Source of the DNA: Paenibacillus montaniterrae
Lineage (GTDB): Bacteria > Bacillota > Bacilli > Paenibacillales > Paenibacillaceae
Direction: 5' to 3'
NCBI RefSeq assembly: GCF_018403185.1
Contig: NZ_BOSE01000002.1
Location: forward strand, 620,001 to 684,000
DNA: 64,000 nucleotides
In this document: positions 1-9,088 of the stretch, piece after piece
Layout of the letters: the number at the start of each line of letters is the position of its first letter
Position numbering within the stretch: the first letter of the stretch is position 1
Made by a program: the position numbers and the translations under genes
The notes under the pieces: model-generated
What the model was told of the DNA's origin: nothing
What the model saw: only the letters and a program-made list of their open reading frames with translations
Database searches by the model: none

Positions 1-493
1 CCTTTTGCTGCTCCATTAAATTTAACATAATTTGAGCACATGCCCGGGCATCCTCAAGCGCGTTATGGTGATCTAAACGAATTCCGAAATAGCTAGAAAT
101 GATGTTTAATTTATGGGAAGATAGCTCTTGCAGCAGCTTTTTTCCAATTCTGTACGTACATAAATATTGTATCTCTGGATAGCTTTTTTGAGCGGCATCT
201 AAACAACCCCTTAGCACGCTTATATCAAAAACAGCGTTATGTGCAATAATAGTTTCCCCGGATACTAGTGGTTCAATGGTTGTCCATAATTCTTCAAATA
301 TTGGTTGCTTGTCAACCATGGAAGGTGTAATACCATGGATAGCAATATTCATTCGATTAAAAGGCTGTTGTGGATCAATTAGCCATTCATATTCACCCGT
401 TACAATCCCATCTCTAACTTGAACTAAACCTAGAGAGCACGCACTCGATCGGTTAAAGTTTGCGGTTTCAAAATCAATTGCTGTAAAATTCAA
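1..493 (-). CDS. 3'-5' exonuclease, DEDDh / DNA polymerase III epsilon-like (3' end cut by window)
   Basis: The visible 164 residues carry the three exonuclease motifs of the DEDDh superfamily: DFETAN near residue 5 (Exo I), AHNAVFD near residue 90 (Exo II) and HHNALEDA near residue 150 (Exo III). The family removes nucleotides from 3' ends of DNA or RNA using two metal ions. The start is TTG at 493, preceded by AAAGGAG with an 8-9 nt spacer; an upstream ATG at 503 reads straight into a stop. The C-terminus lies beyond position 1, so any BRCT or other domain cannot be seen. It is divergent from the AraC gene that follows. The family call is firm; the exact role (repair or proofreading-like) is not. 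Confidence 0.85.
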   Translation of the reverse strand, partial: MNFTAIDFETANFNRSSACSLGLVQVRDGIVTGEYEWLIDPQQPFNRMNIAIHGITPSMVDKQPIFEELWTTIEPLVSGETIIAHNAVFDISVLRGCLDAAQKSYPEIQYLCTYRIGKKLLQELSSHKLNIISSYFGIRLDHHNALEDARACAQIMLNLMEQQK

Positions 494-762
494 CGGTTCA
501 TTCTCCTTTACCTTTCTATACCCCTTAATAGGCAACGCCTATTCAAGTACTTTTCCTTTTAAAGGATAAACCTTATCGGAAGAAATGAATATCCTTTATT
601 TCGAAAATCTTTTTATCCTCTACACGCTCTCAGTTTTGTTTTGTCTCAGCATTATGATATGATCATTTTAGGTTATTCATTAGATACAATGAAGGCAAAA
701 ACGGGAAATATAATGATACTTTACGGACATTTCAATTCAATAAATACTCTTAAAGGAGGTTC

Positions 763-801
763 ATGCAATCGTTCATTCATTCAAGCAGGAAAATAATATA
801 A
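763..801 (+). other. 12-codon leader ORF behind a strong ribosome binding site
   Basis: AAAGGAGG at about 752-759 is the best Shine-Dalgarno sequence near the AraC gene. The ATG at its proper spacing (763) opens a frame that stops after 12 codons at TAA 799-801, 20 bases before the GTG that opens the AraC frame. The AraC frame itself is open back through this stretch. Either a short translated leader couples to the regulator, or a small indel has separated the original start from the body of the gene. Confidence 0.4.
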
Positions 802-821
802 GACCCCTTAAATATAAACCG

Positions 822-1655
822 GTGTTGTCTTACCCATACGATCTGGAGATTTTTAGTGTATCATCTCTCAAAAAGCGATCACCAGATAATAGTATGAAAA
901 TGGCTTATCGTTATCAATTTTATATGCTCATTTGTGTAACGGAAGGCATGTGTAAGCAATGGATCGATTTTGAACCGATCTCTTGCAGGGAAGGAACAGT
1001 GATAGTAGTAACACCAGGACAAGTCCATAATTTTGGACACGATGAAAACTGGGACGGATGGGTTATTCTATTCCGTGAAGAATTTCTCTTTCCTGCTCCA
1101 CTTACGTTGAGTGAACTGAATTTAACATTTGATATGGGGAGAACGCCGAATAGTTTAACTTTAAATAATACAGAGCTGCATCGAGTAAACACTTTGATCG
1201 AGCAAATGGTTCAGGACTCTGTAATTCAAGCAGCCAAAGAGGATGTCCATACGTTGTTGCGCTTTCAGCTTCATGCATTCATAACATGGCTCAACATTAT
1301 TCATAAACAAAATAAAATCCCTTCTACTTCACAGGTCTCACCAAAGTTTTTAAAATTTCAACAATTAGTAGAGGAAAATTATACTAAATTGAATCATGTT
1401 CGTGACTATGCTGCCCTTTTAAATTGCACTGAAAAAACGTTAACACGGGTTACGGTCGCAGCTGTTGGAATAAGTGCCAAAGCTTTCATATCAGGTCGAA
1501 TTAGTCTCGAAGCTAAGCGTTTATTAATGCATACGGATTATTTGATTAGCGACATTGCAGAAATGCTTAACTTTCAAGAAACCACCCACTTCAGTAAATT
1601 TTTCAAACGGGAAACTGGCTATACGCCTGTCGAATTCCGAAAGCAGAACCTTTAA
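822..1655 (+). CDS. AraC-family transcriptional regulator with cupin-like sensor
   Basis: A 277-residue protein. The N-terminal half is an AraC-type sensor barrel (residues about 30-90, with TPGQVHNFGH typical of the cupin fold). The C-terminal 90 residues are the paired helix-turn-helix domain, ending with the family signature around FSKFFKRETGYTPVEFR. GTG at 822 has no convincing ribosome binding site; the good one belongs to the 12-codon ORF at 763, and the frame is open further upstream, so the true N-terminus may be longer. The stop overlaps an ATG of the rarA frame. The ligand is unknown, and no obvious sugar genes sit beside it on this strand. Confidence 0.8.
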   Translation: MLSYPYDLEIFSVSSLKKRSPDNSMKMAYRYQFYMLICVTEGMCKQWIDFEPISCREGTVIVVTPGQVHNFGHDENWDGWVILFREEFLFPAPLTLSELNLTFDMGRTPNSLTLNNTELHRVNTLIEQMVQDSVIQAAKEDVHTLLRFQLHAFITWLNIIHKQNKIPSTSQVSPKFLKFQQLVEENYTKLNHVRDYAALLNCTEKTLTRVTVAAVGISAKAFISGRISLEAKRLLMHTDYLISDIAEMLNFQETTHFSKFFKRETGYTPVEFRKQNL

Positions 1656-1684
1656 TGATTTGTTCTACAAAAAGGAGTGATACT

Positions 1685-3013
1685 GTGATACAAGGAACAT
1701 TATTTGAAAATGAACATGATCGACCGTTGGCTAATCGTGTGCGGCCTCAATCGTTGGAAGAATTTATCGGCCAAAAACATTTACTAGGCCATGGAAAAGT
1801 TTTGCAGGATATGATCAAAAATGATCAAGTGTCTTCCATGATATTTTGGGGTCCTCCGGGTGTTGGCAAGACAACATTAGCTAAAATCATTGCCAATCAA
1901 ACCAAGTCCAAGTTTATTGATTTCAGTGCGGTAACCAGCGGTATTAAAGAAATCCGAAATATAATGAAAGAAGCTGAGGAAAACAGGCAATTAGGGGAGA
2001 AAACCCTCTTATTCATTGATGAAATTCATAGATTTAATAAGGCTCAACAGGATGCCTTTCTTCCGTATGTGGAGAAAGGCAGCATTATTCTCATCGGCGC
2101 AACAACCGAAAATCCATCTTTCGAAGTTAACTCAGCCTTATTATCTCGCAGCAAAGTTTTTGTACTTCAACAACTAAGCAGTGAAGATATTGTTGAATTA
2201 TTAAAAAAAGCGATTTTGAATCCTAAAGGATACGGAGATCAAAAGATACGTTTAGAGGATGGCGTACTTTCTGCTATCGCAGAATACTCAAATGGAGATG
2301 CCAGGGTGGCATTAAACACCTTAGAAATGGCTGTGCTTAACGGAGAGAAACAAGGTGAATATATTGAAATTAGCAAACAAGGGCTGCTGCAAATTATTCA
2401 TCGAAAATCACTTTTGTATGATAAAGATGGAGAAGAACACTATAATATCATTTCCGCATTGCATAAATCGATGCGAAATAGTGATGTAAATGCAGCTATT
2501 TACTGGTTGTCTCGAATGTTGGAATCAGGTGAAGATCCTTTATTTATTGCTCGCAGGCTGGTCAGGTTTGCAAGTGAGGACGTAGGTTTGGCAGACAATA
2601 GAGCTTTGGAAATCGCAGTTTCGGTGTTTCAAGCATGTCAATTCATAGGGATGCCAGAGTGCGATGTACATCTAACACAAGCCGTTATCTATCTGACTCT
2701 GGCTCCCAAATCGAATTCTGCTTACTTGGCTTACCGCCATGCGAAAAAAGATGCTCTACATTCCATGAGTGAACCCGTTCCTTTGCAGCTTCGGAACGCT
2801 CCAACGAAGCTTATGAAGGAGCTGAACTACGGCAAAGGCTATCAGTACGCCCATGATACAGAAGAAAAGCTAACAACGATGCAGACTATGCCCGATTCCT
2901 TGATCGGACGCGAATACTACCATCCGACAACACAGGGGTCAGAATTCAAAATTAAACAGAGGATGGAAGAAATTAAAGCATGGCACAAGAAAAACACAAC
3001 GGGTGGTTTATAG
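1685..3013 (+). CDS. rarA: Replication-associated recombination protein RarA (MgsA), AAA+ ATPase
   Basis: RarA/MgsA/WRNIP1-family ATPase that acts at stalled replication forks. The Walker A motif is GPPGVGKTT (about residue 56), Walker B is LFIDEIHRFNKAQQD, and the C-terminal half contains the MgsA tetramerisation region (HKSMRNSDVNAAIYWL, then RRLVRFASEDVGLA). From GTG 1685 the length is 442 residues, normal for the family. GTG 1685 is chosen because AAAGGAG lies 7 nt before it; an ATG at 1655 in the same frame overlaps the AraC stop but has no such site. It is probably co-transcribed with the AraC gene. Confidence 0.93.
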   Translation: MIQGTLFENEHDRPLANRVRPQSLEEFIGQKHLLGHGKVLQDMIKNDQVSSMIFWGPPGVGKTTLAKIIANQTKSKFIDFSAVTSGIKEIRNIMKEAEENRQLGEKTLLFIDEIHRFNKAQQDAFLPYVEKGSIILIGATTENPSFEVNSALLSRSKVFVLQQLSSEDIVELLKKAILNPKGYGDQKIRLEDGVLSAIAEYSNGDARVALNTLEMAVLNGEKQGEYIEISKQGLLQIIHRKSLLYDKDGEEHYNIISALHKSMRNSDVNAAIYWLSRMLESGEDPLFIARRLVRFASEDVGLADNRALEIAVSVFQACQFIGMPECDVHLTQAVIYLTLAPKSNSAYLAYRHAKKDALHSMSEPVPLQLRNAPTKLMKELNYGKGYQYAHDTEEKLTTMQTMPDSLIGREYYHPTTQGSEFKIKQRMEEIKAWHKKNTTGGL

Positions 3014-3064
3014 CCACAGTATCCGCTTGTCATTGCATAAAAAATCCCCTTCACTGGCTCTGCC

Positions 3065-3093
3065 CCGGCTTGCTGCGTTAAGTAGCAAGCCGG
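3065..3093. terminator. Inverted repeat between convergent rarA and GH2 genes
   Basis: A perfect 10-bp stem (CCGGCTTGCT / AGCAAGCCGG) with a 9-nt loop lies in the gap between two convergent genes. An outer pair, ATCCCC and GGGGAT, flanks it. There is no clear T-run on either side, so it may be a weak bidirectional terminator. Confidence 0.45.
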
Positions 3094-3130
3094 AAGCAAT
3101 CCAATATCGGGGATAAAATCGCTGCAAGTG

Positions 3131-5419
3131 TTATGTTTTTTTAATCACATTCAATTCCTTATTTATGAGCGACAACAGCTCCTTCGGGATATTGAAGGCT
3201 GAAATTTTCGACATTTTCTCAATCGACATGACGCCCATCATCGCAGAAAATCTCGCATCTTCTGCAGCCTGGCCAAAAAACTTCTCAAATACAGCCCTTG
3301 CATCCTGATTGCGGAAGAGCTCCTCGATCGTATCGAACGTGGAATAATAGCCTTCCTGAAGACTGATTTCTTGAATATTGGACAAATCAAATTTTTCAAA
3401 CCAATTTACAACATGCTTTTTATTTTCATTGGCAACATGAACATAACGCTTGTCTTGTTCAGCTACAAGATGAACAATCATGTCATCGGTATAGACAGTG
3501 CCATACTCATCAAATCCTTCTACTCTGAAGTGGTTCTCCCCTGAAGCAAGGGAAACCGCATTGAGTGTAGTCACTCGTTCAGCAGACTTTGTTTGATGGA
3601 TAAGAGCATTGTTCAAATATACATTCAATCGAGAAAGATTGGACAAGATGGTGATGTCGTTTAGTGCTTGATGGCGATTCTTAAATCGGCGGCCCGCCAA
3701 GTAGACAAAAGGCTTGTTGGACCAATACGCTTTATAAAGAAAGTACGCATCCTTTTTAAGCTTCCGATCAATCGTTACGAGCCCCTTCAGATTTTTCCCT
3801 TTTTCTCCACCTTCATTTCTTACTGCACTTCCGAAATCGAACATATTCCACACATATCCGCCTGTGACAAACTCTCGCTCCTGAATCGTTTTAATTACGT
3901 TATGATGATAGATTAGCTGATATTCTTCCGAGTAATCTTTTACGCGTGGTGAATAGCTATGGAACATTGGATTGGTATCGACCCCATATTCAGAAACGAG
4001 CACAGGCACATTAGGCTGGGCTCGATGAAACTCGTCGAGACGTTTTCCCAAATCCTCCATATTGCCGTAATACCAGCCATAATATAAATTGTACCCTGTT
4101 AAATCTGTAAAGTTGTGAATTAAGCTATCGTTGTCGACGGAATAAATATTGGCCTGTGCGGTCAATCGAACGGGATCCAGCTGCTTCGCTGTTGCCGCCA
4201 GCTTTTGGATCGCTGCATAGGTATGCTCATTCTCGACGGCGATTGTAATTTCATTTTGCACACCCCAGCAATAGATGGAACAGTGGTTATAGGCTTGCTT
4301 GATCAGCTTTTCCAACTGCTCCATTGCATTGCGGTTTTCTGAATCATCAGAGGAAGGGATGCTAATAAACGGGATTTCAGCCCATACCAGCATGCCGTGT
4401 CGATCACATAAAGTGTAGAAATAATCATCATGCTGATAGTGAGCGAGACGGATGCTGTTAGCGCCCATTTCCGAAATGAAGGACATATCCTCCTCCATAT
4501 GAGCTCTTGTAATCGCATTGCCGACACCACCGTAATCCTGATGGCGGCTGACCCCTTTTAATTTAATCGCTTTTTCATTCAATAGCATGCCTTTATCCGG
4601 CGTCAGTTCAATCGTCCGAAAGCCAATTTCAATCGTTCGAGCATCATAGATGGTATTACCAATACTAAGAGAGACGATTGCCGTATAAAGATAAGGATTG
4701 TCTACTCCGTCCCATAGAACAGGATTGTCTACCTTGCTTTTAATGCTGAATTGCTCGCTGGCAGCGACCATTAGTTCCAAGCTATGCTCCAGTTTTACTT
4801 TTCCTTCAGCATCCTGCAGCATAATATCAATTTTTCCAGCAGCAGGCTTGACGGATTCATTTACAACAGTCCCGCGAATGCCAAGCTCAAACGAAGCTTT
4901 ATCGATTCTCTTTTGCGACAAATAAATCCCGTCTCTGCTGCCATCGATTACATCAAAATGAATATCCTCCATGACAAGAAGCATAACGTCCCTGTACAGT
5001 CCGCCGTAAAATGTGAAATCTGCCATTAACGGAAAAACATCGCTGTAGGAGCCATTGTCCACTGCAATTGCGATCAGATTTTCTCCTGACTTCAGATACG
5101 GGTTCAAAGCAACCCTAAACATAGCGTAACCACAGCGGCTCTCTCCGGCTAACATGCCATTCACGTATACTTTTGCAATATTTCCTGCTGCGCCAATTTC
5201 CAAATAAAGCCTTTTGTCGAGCTGCTCCGCTGTCATGTCCAACGTTTTTTGATACCAGCATTGACCGCGAAAATAATGTTCGCTGCCACCTTGCCCGTCT
5301 ATAGCGTTCCAGGTATGGGGGAGGCTTACTTCCTCCCCGCCTTGAATGCGCTCAGCTGCATAAGCCTGATTGCTGCTTCTGATGAAGCTCCAATTCCCGT
5401 TCAGGTTAATGGTTTGCAT
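3131..5419 (-). CDS. Glycoside hydrolase family 2, beta-galactosidase-like
   Basis: A 762-residue GH2 enzyme with no signal peptide, so probably cytoplasmic and acting on imported oligosaccharides. Order of domains: jelly-roll sugar-binding domain (1-170, with LPHTWNAIDG), immunoglobulin-like domain (about 175-280), then the TIM barrel. The acid/base is the Glu of WGVQNEI and the nucleophile the Glu of VSEYGVD. The C-terminal 200 residues include a conserved helical tail ending in KELNVIKKT that is shared with the GH2 at 18804-21122, so the two are paralogues. It follows the two permeases by 33 bp and is probably the last gene of their operon. Substrate (beta-galactoside or beta-glucuronide) is inferred only from the family. 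Confidence 0.88.
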   Translation of the reverse strand: MQTINLNGNWSFIRSSNQAYAAERIQGGEEVSLPHTWNAIDGQGGSEHYFRGQCWYQKTLDMTAEQLDKRLYLEIGAAGNIAKVYVNGMLAGESRCGYAMFRVALNPYLKSGENLIAIAVDNGSYSDVFPLMADFTFYGGLYRDVMLLVMEDIHFDVIDGSRDGIYLSQKRIDKASFELGIRGTVVNESVKPAAGKIDIMLQDAEGKVKLEHSLELMVAASEQFSIKSKVDNPVLWDGVDNPYLYTAIVSLSIGNTIYDARTIEIGFRTIELTPDKGMLLNEKAIKLKGVSRHQDYGGVGNAITRAHMEEDMSFISEMGANSIRLAHYQHDDYFYTLCDRHGMLVWAEIPFISIPSSDDSENRNAMEQLEKLIKQAYNHCSIYCWGVQNEITIAVENEHTYAAIQKLAATAKQLDPVRLTAQANIYSVDNDSLIHNFTDLTGYNLYYGWYYGNMEDLGKRLDEFHRAQPNVPVLVSEYGVDTNPMFHSYSPRVKDYSEEYQLIYHHNVIKTIQEREFVTGGYVWNMFDFGSAVRNEGGEKGKNLKGLVTIDRKLKKDAYFLYKAYWSNKPFVYLAGRRFKNRHQALNDITILSNLSRLNVYLNNALIHQTKSAERVTTLNAVSLASGENHFRVEGFDEYGTVYTDDMIVHLVAEQDKRYVHVANENKKHVVNWFEKFDLSNIQEISLQEGYYSTFDTIEELFRNQDARAVFEKFFGQAAEDARFSAMMGVMSIEKMSKISAFNIPKELLSLINKELNVIKKT

Positions 5420-5451
5420 TACGCTCTCTCCTTCTCCTTTTATATCTCCCC

Positions 5452-6336
5452 TTATCCTTTTACTGCCCCGAACATAATCCCTTTAATGAAAAATTTCTGG
5501 AAGAACGGATAGGCGATCAGGATCGGAAGAGATCCGCATACTGCTATAGCCATTTTAACGGTATCTGTCGGCATCTGGGCCATCGCGCCCCCGGCGTTGG
5601 CGCCCAGATTGGATTGAATAAACTGAACGTCGTCCATAATCCGCTTTAATAGATTTTGGATGCTGTAAAGATCAGGCTTCGTAATATAGATCATCCCTGT
5701 CTGCCAATCATTCCAGTAATAGATCGCTGTGAACAAGCCGATGACGGCCAATATTGGCGTCGATGTCGGAATAATGATGCTCCACAGGATTCGGTACTCA
5801 TTAGCACCGTCCAATTGCGCGGATTCGATCAAATCCTTAGAGATCGATCCCTGCATGAACACGCGCATCATCATAATATAGTAGCCATTCGTCAGCACTC
5901 CAGCGACAATGAGCACCCAAATCGTATTTTTCAAACCTAATATGCTTGCATAAACAAGATAAGACGGGATCATGCCTCCGCTGAACAGCATTGAGAAAAA
6001 TACAAGGAATAAAACTAATCCGCGATACGGCGTTTCGGATCTGGATAAAGGATAAGCCATTAACAACGTAACCGATAAACCAACGACAGTTCCTACAACT
6101 GTCACGAATAGCGTTACACCGTAAGCACGTATAATGTCTGAGCCTCGCGTAAACAAGTATTCGTAGGCTGCTGTGCTAAACTCGCGCGGAAACAATGAAT
6201 AGCCGTTGGCGATAACCGAGTTTTGATCAGTTAATGATGCCGAAATAAGCAATATAAACGGGATAATACATGCTGCACTAAATAAAATTAAAACGATATG
6301 ACTAAACCATGTTAAGACTGGACTCTCGTTTCTCAA
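5452..6336 (-). CDS. Carbohydrate ABC transporter permease (MalG/LplC type)
   Basis: A 294-residue inner-membrane permease with about six membrane segments. The EAA loop that contacts the ATPase is around residue 185 (DLIESAQLDGANEYRILWSI), and the C-terminus (FFQKFFIKGIMFGAVKG) is typical of the CUT1 group. Translation starts at TTG 6336, behind AGGAGGG with a 7-nt spacer. It lies 12 bp after the partner permease and forms the inner channel with it for sugars delivered by the binding protein at 11030-12574. No ATPase gene is present in the locus; the shared MsmX-type ATPase probably serves it. Confidence 0.9.
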   Translation of the reverse strand: MRNESPVLTWFSHIVLILFSAACIIPFILLISASLTDQNSVIANGYSLFPREFSTAAYEYLFTRGSDIIRAYGVTLFVTVVGTVVGLSVTLLMAYPLSRSETPYRGLVLFLVFFSMLFSGGMIPSYLVYASILGLKNTIWVLIVAGVLTNGYYIMMMRVFMQGSISKDLIESAQLDGANEYRILWSIIIPTSTPILAVIGLFTAIYYWNDWQTGMIYITKPDLYSIQNLLKRIMDDVQFIQSNLGANAGGAMAQMPTDTVKMAIAVCGSLPILIAYPFFQKFFIKGIMFGAVKG

Positions 6337-6348
6337 GTGAATTCCCTC

Positions 6349-7314
6349 CTAGAACAATGCGCTTTCTTTACTTTTGCGACGGACCAAATAGTTCACGGTA
6401 ATGACGAGCACAAATCCGACAACTGACTGATAGAACCCTGCTGCGGCGGACATTCCCATATTTCCGCTTCCTGTCAAACCATTAAATACATAGGTATCGA
6501 TTGTAGCCGTTGTCTCGAACAGCGCCCCGGAATTCAACGTCACCTGATAGAATAAGCCGAAGTCTGAATAAAAAATTCGACCTAGCTGCAGCAGCGCCAT
6601 CATAATAATGACGGGTACAACAATCGGGAGCGTAATGCGAAGAATTTGCTGGATGCGGCTGGCGCCGTCGATTCTGGCAGCCTCATAATATTCTTCGTTA
6701 ATGCCGAGCAATGCCGCAAAGTAAACGATACTGCCATAACCGATGCCCTTCCATTGATCGACCAAAGTAAGAATGACAGGCCAATATTTCGCTTCGGTAT
6801 ACCATGAAATCCCTTCATCCATTCCCAGCATCGGCAAAATCGTTCGATTCATCAGACCGTTTTCTGGATTCAAGAACGCATACACCAGGTAGCTAATAAT
6901 TACCCAGGAAATTAAGTGAGGCATGGAAATGATCGCTTGATACGTTCTCAGCAAAAACTTCCGTCTAATCTCATTCAGCAAAATAGCGAAGCTTAACGAT
7001 AACACGGTTCCAAGAAAGAGGAACAACACATTGTACAAAATGGTATTGCGCGTAATAATGAATGCGTCCGACGTTTTGAACAAATACTCAAAGTTTTTTA
7101 AGCCGACCCAATCGCTTGCCAGAATGCCCTTGGTGAAATTGATGTCCTTAAAGGCGATGACAATCCCAAACATCGGCAAATAGTTATTGACCAAAAGATA
7201 CAGCAGCCCTGGAATCATCATAATTAAAAGCGGCGAATATCTTTTCAAATTGTACTTCCTTTTCTTTTTCGCTTGGAGCGAAGCAGCCGATTTCGCAGAC
7301 GATATCTGGCTCAT
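6349..7314 (-). CDS. ABC transporter permease (LplB type)
   Basis: A 321-residue permease whose basic N-terminal tail is followed by six membrane segments. The EAA motif lies near residue 215 (YYEAARIDGASRIQQILRI). This is the MalF-like half of the CUT1 sugar importer and the first gene of the permease-permease-GH2 operon. Its promoter region carries the tandem repeat at 7379-7417. The ribosome binding site AAGGA lies about 11 nt before ATG 7314. Confidence 0.9.
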   Translation of the reverse strand: MSQISSAKSAASLQAKKKRKYNLKRYSPLLIMMIPGLLYLLVNNYLPMFGIVIAFKDINFTKGILASDWVGLKNFEYLFKTSDAFIITRNTILYNVLFLFLGTVLSLSFAILLNEIRRKFLLRTYQAIISMPHLISWVIISYLVYAFLNPENGLMNRTILPMLGMDEGISWYTEAKYWPVILTLVDQWKGIGYGSIVYFAALLGINEEYYEAARIDGASRIQQILRITLPIVVPVIIMMALLQLGRIFYSDFGLFYQVTLNSGALFETTATIDTYVFNGLTGSGNMGMSAAAGFYQSVVGFVLVITVNYLVRRKSKESALF

Positions 7315-7352
7315 GTAAAATCACATCCTTGTCTTCTAGTAAGTATATTGTT

Positions 7353-7417
7353 ATCATAAGAAATTCGACTAAGCTCAACTAACGTTAAGCCGACTTTTTG
7401 GATGACATTATACCGAC
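7353..7417 (-). promoter_or_regulatory. Promoter of the permease operon with tandem direct repeat (site a)
   Basis: Read on the plus strand, 7379-7417 holds CTAAC-N6-CCGAC followed 23 bases later by ATGAC-N6-CCGAC. On the minus strand GTTAGT takes the place of a -35 box, 19 nt before a -10-like TATGAT (7353-7358). The 39-base array starts 65 bp upstream of the permease ATG. The same layout recurs at 12640, 18677 and 21183. Tandem direct repeats overlapping -35 are typical of activation by AraC-type regulators, so the YesN-like regulator at 7485-9086 is the obvious candidate. Confidence 0.65.
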
Positions 7418-7440
7418 CACTGGCTAACGCAAATGTGCAT

Positions 7441-7469
7441 AAATAAAGCCGGATCCAGCGGATCCGGCT
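7441..7469 (-). terminator. Rho-independent terminator after the YesN-like regulator
   Basis: A perfect 10-bp stem (AGCCGGATCC / GGATCCGGCT) with a 3-nt loop is followed on the minus strand by TTTATTT. It lies 16 bp after the stop of the response regulator and separates it from the permease operon. Confidence 0.8.
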
Positions 7470-7484
7470 CACTTGCGCCCAGGC

Positions 7485-9086
7485 TTACTTTTTTTCAAAT
7501 TGATTTCTATATTCCGTTGGGCCCAGCCCAGTATGCTTCTTGAAAATTTTAGCGAAATGCGAAAAATTGGTATGCCCTACCGATGCTGCGATGGAGCTTA
7601 TCGGGATGTTGGTTTGCGCCAACAGCTCCTTGGCCAAATTAATTCTTTCATTTTGCACATAGTCGGATACCGTATAGCCTGTCTTTCTTTTTAATATTCT
7701 TGACAAATAATCCGGATTGAGAAACACATGATTGGCAATCATGTCTCGGGACAGATCCTGGTCTATATTTTTAATAATAAAGCGGCGGACTGTCTCAATA
7801 ACCGTCTCAGATTCTTCGATTGCTTTAGTTTGGTTCACCGCTTTGTCCAAGGCATGATGCACCCAAGCCAATAAATCATCGACAGAGCGGCCAGCCCGCT
7901 CGGAAAGCGCTCTTGACGCTTCATCGCCATATAATTGACGCGCTTGAATGCCGCTCATATTTAGATAAGAATATAACGCTTGCATCAAATCCTGATGGAA
8001 TTGGTGCAAAATATTGGCATCGATCGCTTGCTTCTCGACAAGCTGCTGAATGAAAGCTTCTACTTCTTCAACGATTCCGTCCTTCGATCCTGTTTTTAGC
8101 AAAGACAGCCATACATTTAGATCCGGCAGCTCAATTGAGCGGCTTGCATCGAGTCTATCGACGAACGGAAACACTTCATTATAAAAAGCTACATTATTTC
8201 GATCGCGCTCCCTTATAAGCGAAACCATTTCCGCCATATGCTGCGGTGCAACCAGCTTTCCAAAATAGCAGGATACATCACAATAAAAATATTGGTTGCA
8301 CATTGCAATATAGTGGCTGCATGCCTCGATGAGCCGCTCTTGATCCTCTGCTTCCATCTGCTCGATCGTAAAAATACCGAGCATGTTTCCACGGTCAAGG
8401 AAAAAGAATAGTCCGTTCAAATCCGTACCGAGAATAATTTCCTCTGCTGAATTTCTAAGCGCATATTCCATTATATTTTCATCGCGCCGGCTTAGCGGCC
8501 TATTCCATTTTTGTACCGATATGAGGATAGGAAAGTAGCTTGCACTGTCGATAATCGGCAATTGCAGCTGCTCGGCCTGCTTTTGTATTGACGCCGGATG
8601 GCTGGGAAGCTTCTGATTAATAATATCGAGCCAAAATCGTTCTACTACTATTTCTCTATGCTTCATCCATAATTGATGGGACTGCTTATTTCTACTCAGT
8701 TCACTATTATGCTCGATCATTTCCTTCGCTTTCGCTATAACATGCTCCAGCTCGCTGGCCTCTACAGGCTTTAGCAAATAATCGAGGCTTCCCAGCTGCA
8801 TCGCCTCCTTCGCATATTTAAAATCGGCGTGACTCGTCAAAAAAATAGTAATGACACCCGGCTGATGGCGTCTTACCCAGGACAGCAGCTCCAGACCGCT
8901 TCCCTGCGGCATTTCAATATCGCAAAGCATAATATCTATCTTTTCCCGCTCCAGCACTGCCTTCGCTTGCTTCATATTGTAGGCTGTATACAACTGGCTA
9001 ATGCCAAGCTTTTCCGTATCAAGATCGCTTTTCACCCCTTCAATCGCATGCACTTCATCATCCACAAGTAATAATTGATAAGTCAT
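7485..9086 (-). CDS. Response regulator, YesN type (receiver + AraC DNA-binding domain)
   Basis: A 533-residue regulator. The receiver domain (1-120) has the acidic pocket LLVDDE and the phosphoacceptor Asp in CDIEMP (about residue 56). A long linker of unknown fold (130-420) follows, then the AraC-type helix-turn-helix at 430-533, ending in FAKIFKKHTGLGPTEYRNQF. It starts at ATG 9086, overlapping the sensor-kinase stop region with AGAGAGGAA upstream, so the two are translated together. It probably binds the four tandem repeats in this locus and activates the importer and hydrolases when the kinase senses an oligosaccharide. Confidence 0.9.
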   Translation of the reverse strand: MTYQLLLVDDEVHAIEGVKSDLDTEKLGISQLYTAYNMKQAKAVLEREKIDIMLCDIEMPQGSGLELLSWVRRHQPGVITIFLTSHADFKYAKEAMQLGSLDYLLKPVEASELEHVIAKAKEMIEHNSELSRNKQSHQLWMKHREIVVERFWLDIINQKLPSHPASIQKQAEQLQLPIIDSASYFPILISVQKWNRPLSRRDENIMEYALRNSAEEIILGTDLNGLFFFLDRGNMLGIFTIEQMEAEDQERLIEACSHYIAMCNQYFYCDVSCYFGKLVAPQHMAEMVSLIRERDRNNVAFYNEVFPFVDRLDASRSIELPDLNVWLSLLKTGSKDGIVEEVEAFIQQLVEKQAIDANILHQFHQDLMQALYSYLNMSGIQARQLYGDEASRALSERAGRSVDDLLAWVHHALDKAVNQTKAIEESETVIETVRRFIIKNIDQDLSRDMIANHVFLNPDYLSRILKRKTGYTVSDYVQNERINLAKELLAQTNIPISSIAASVGHTNFSHFAKIFKKHTGLGPTEYRNQFEKK

Positions 9087-9088
9087 CG

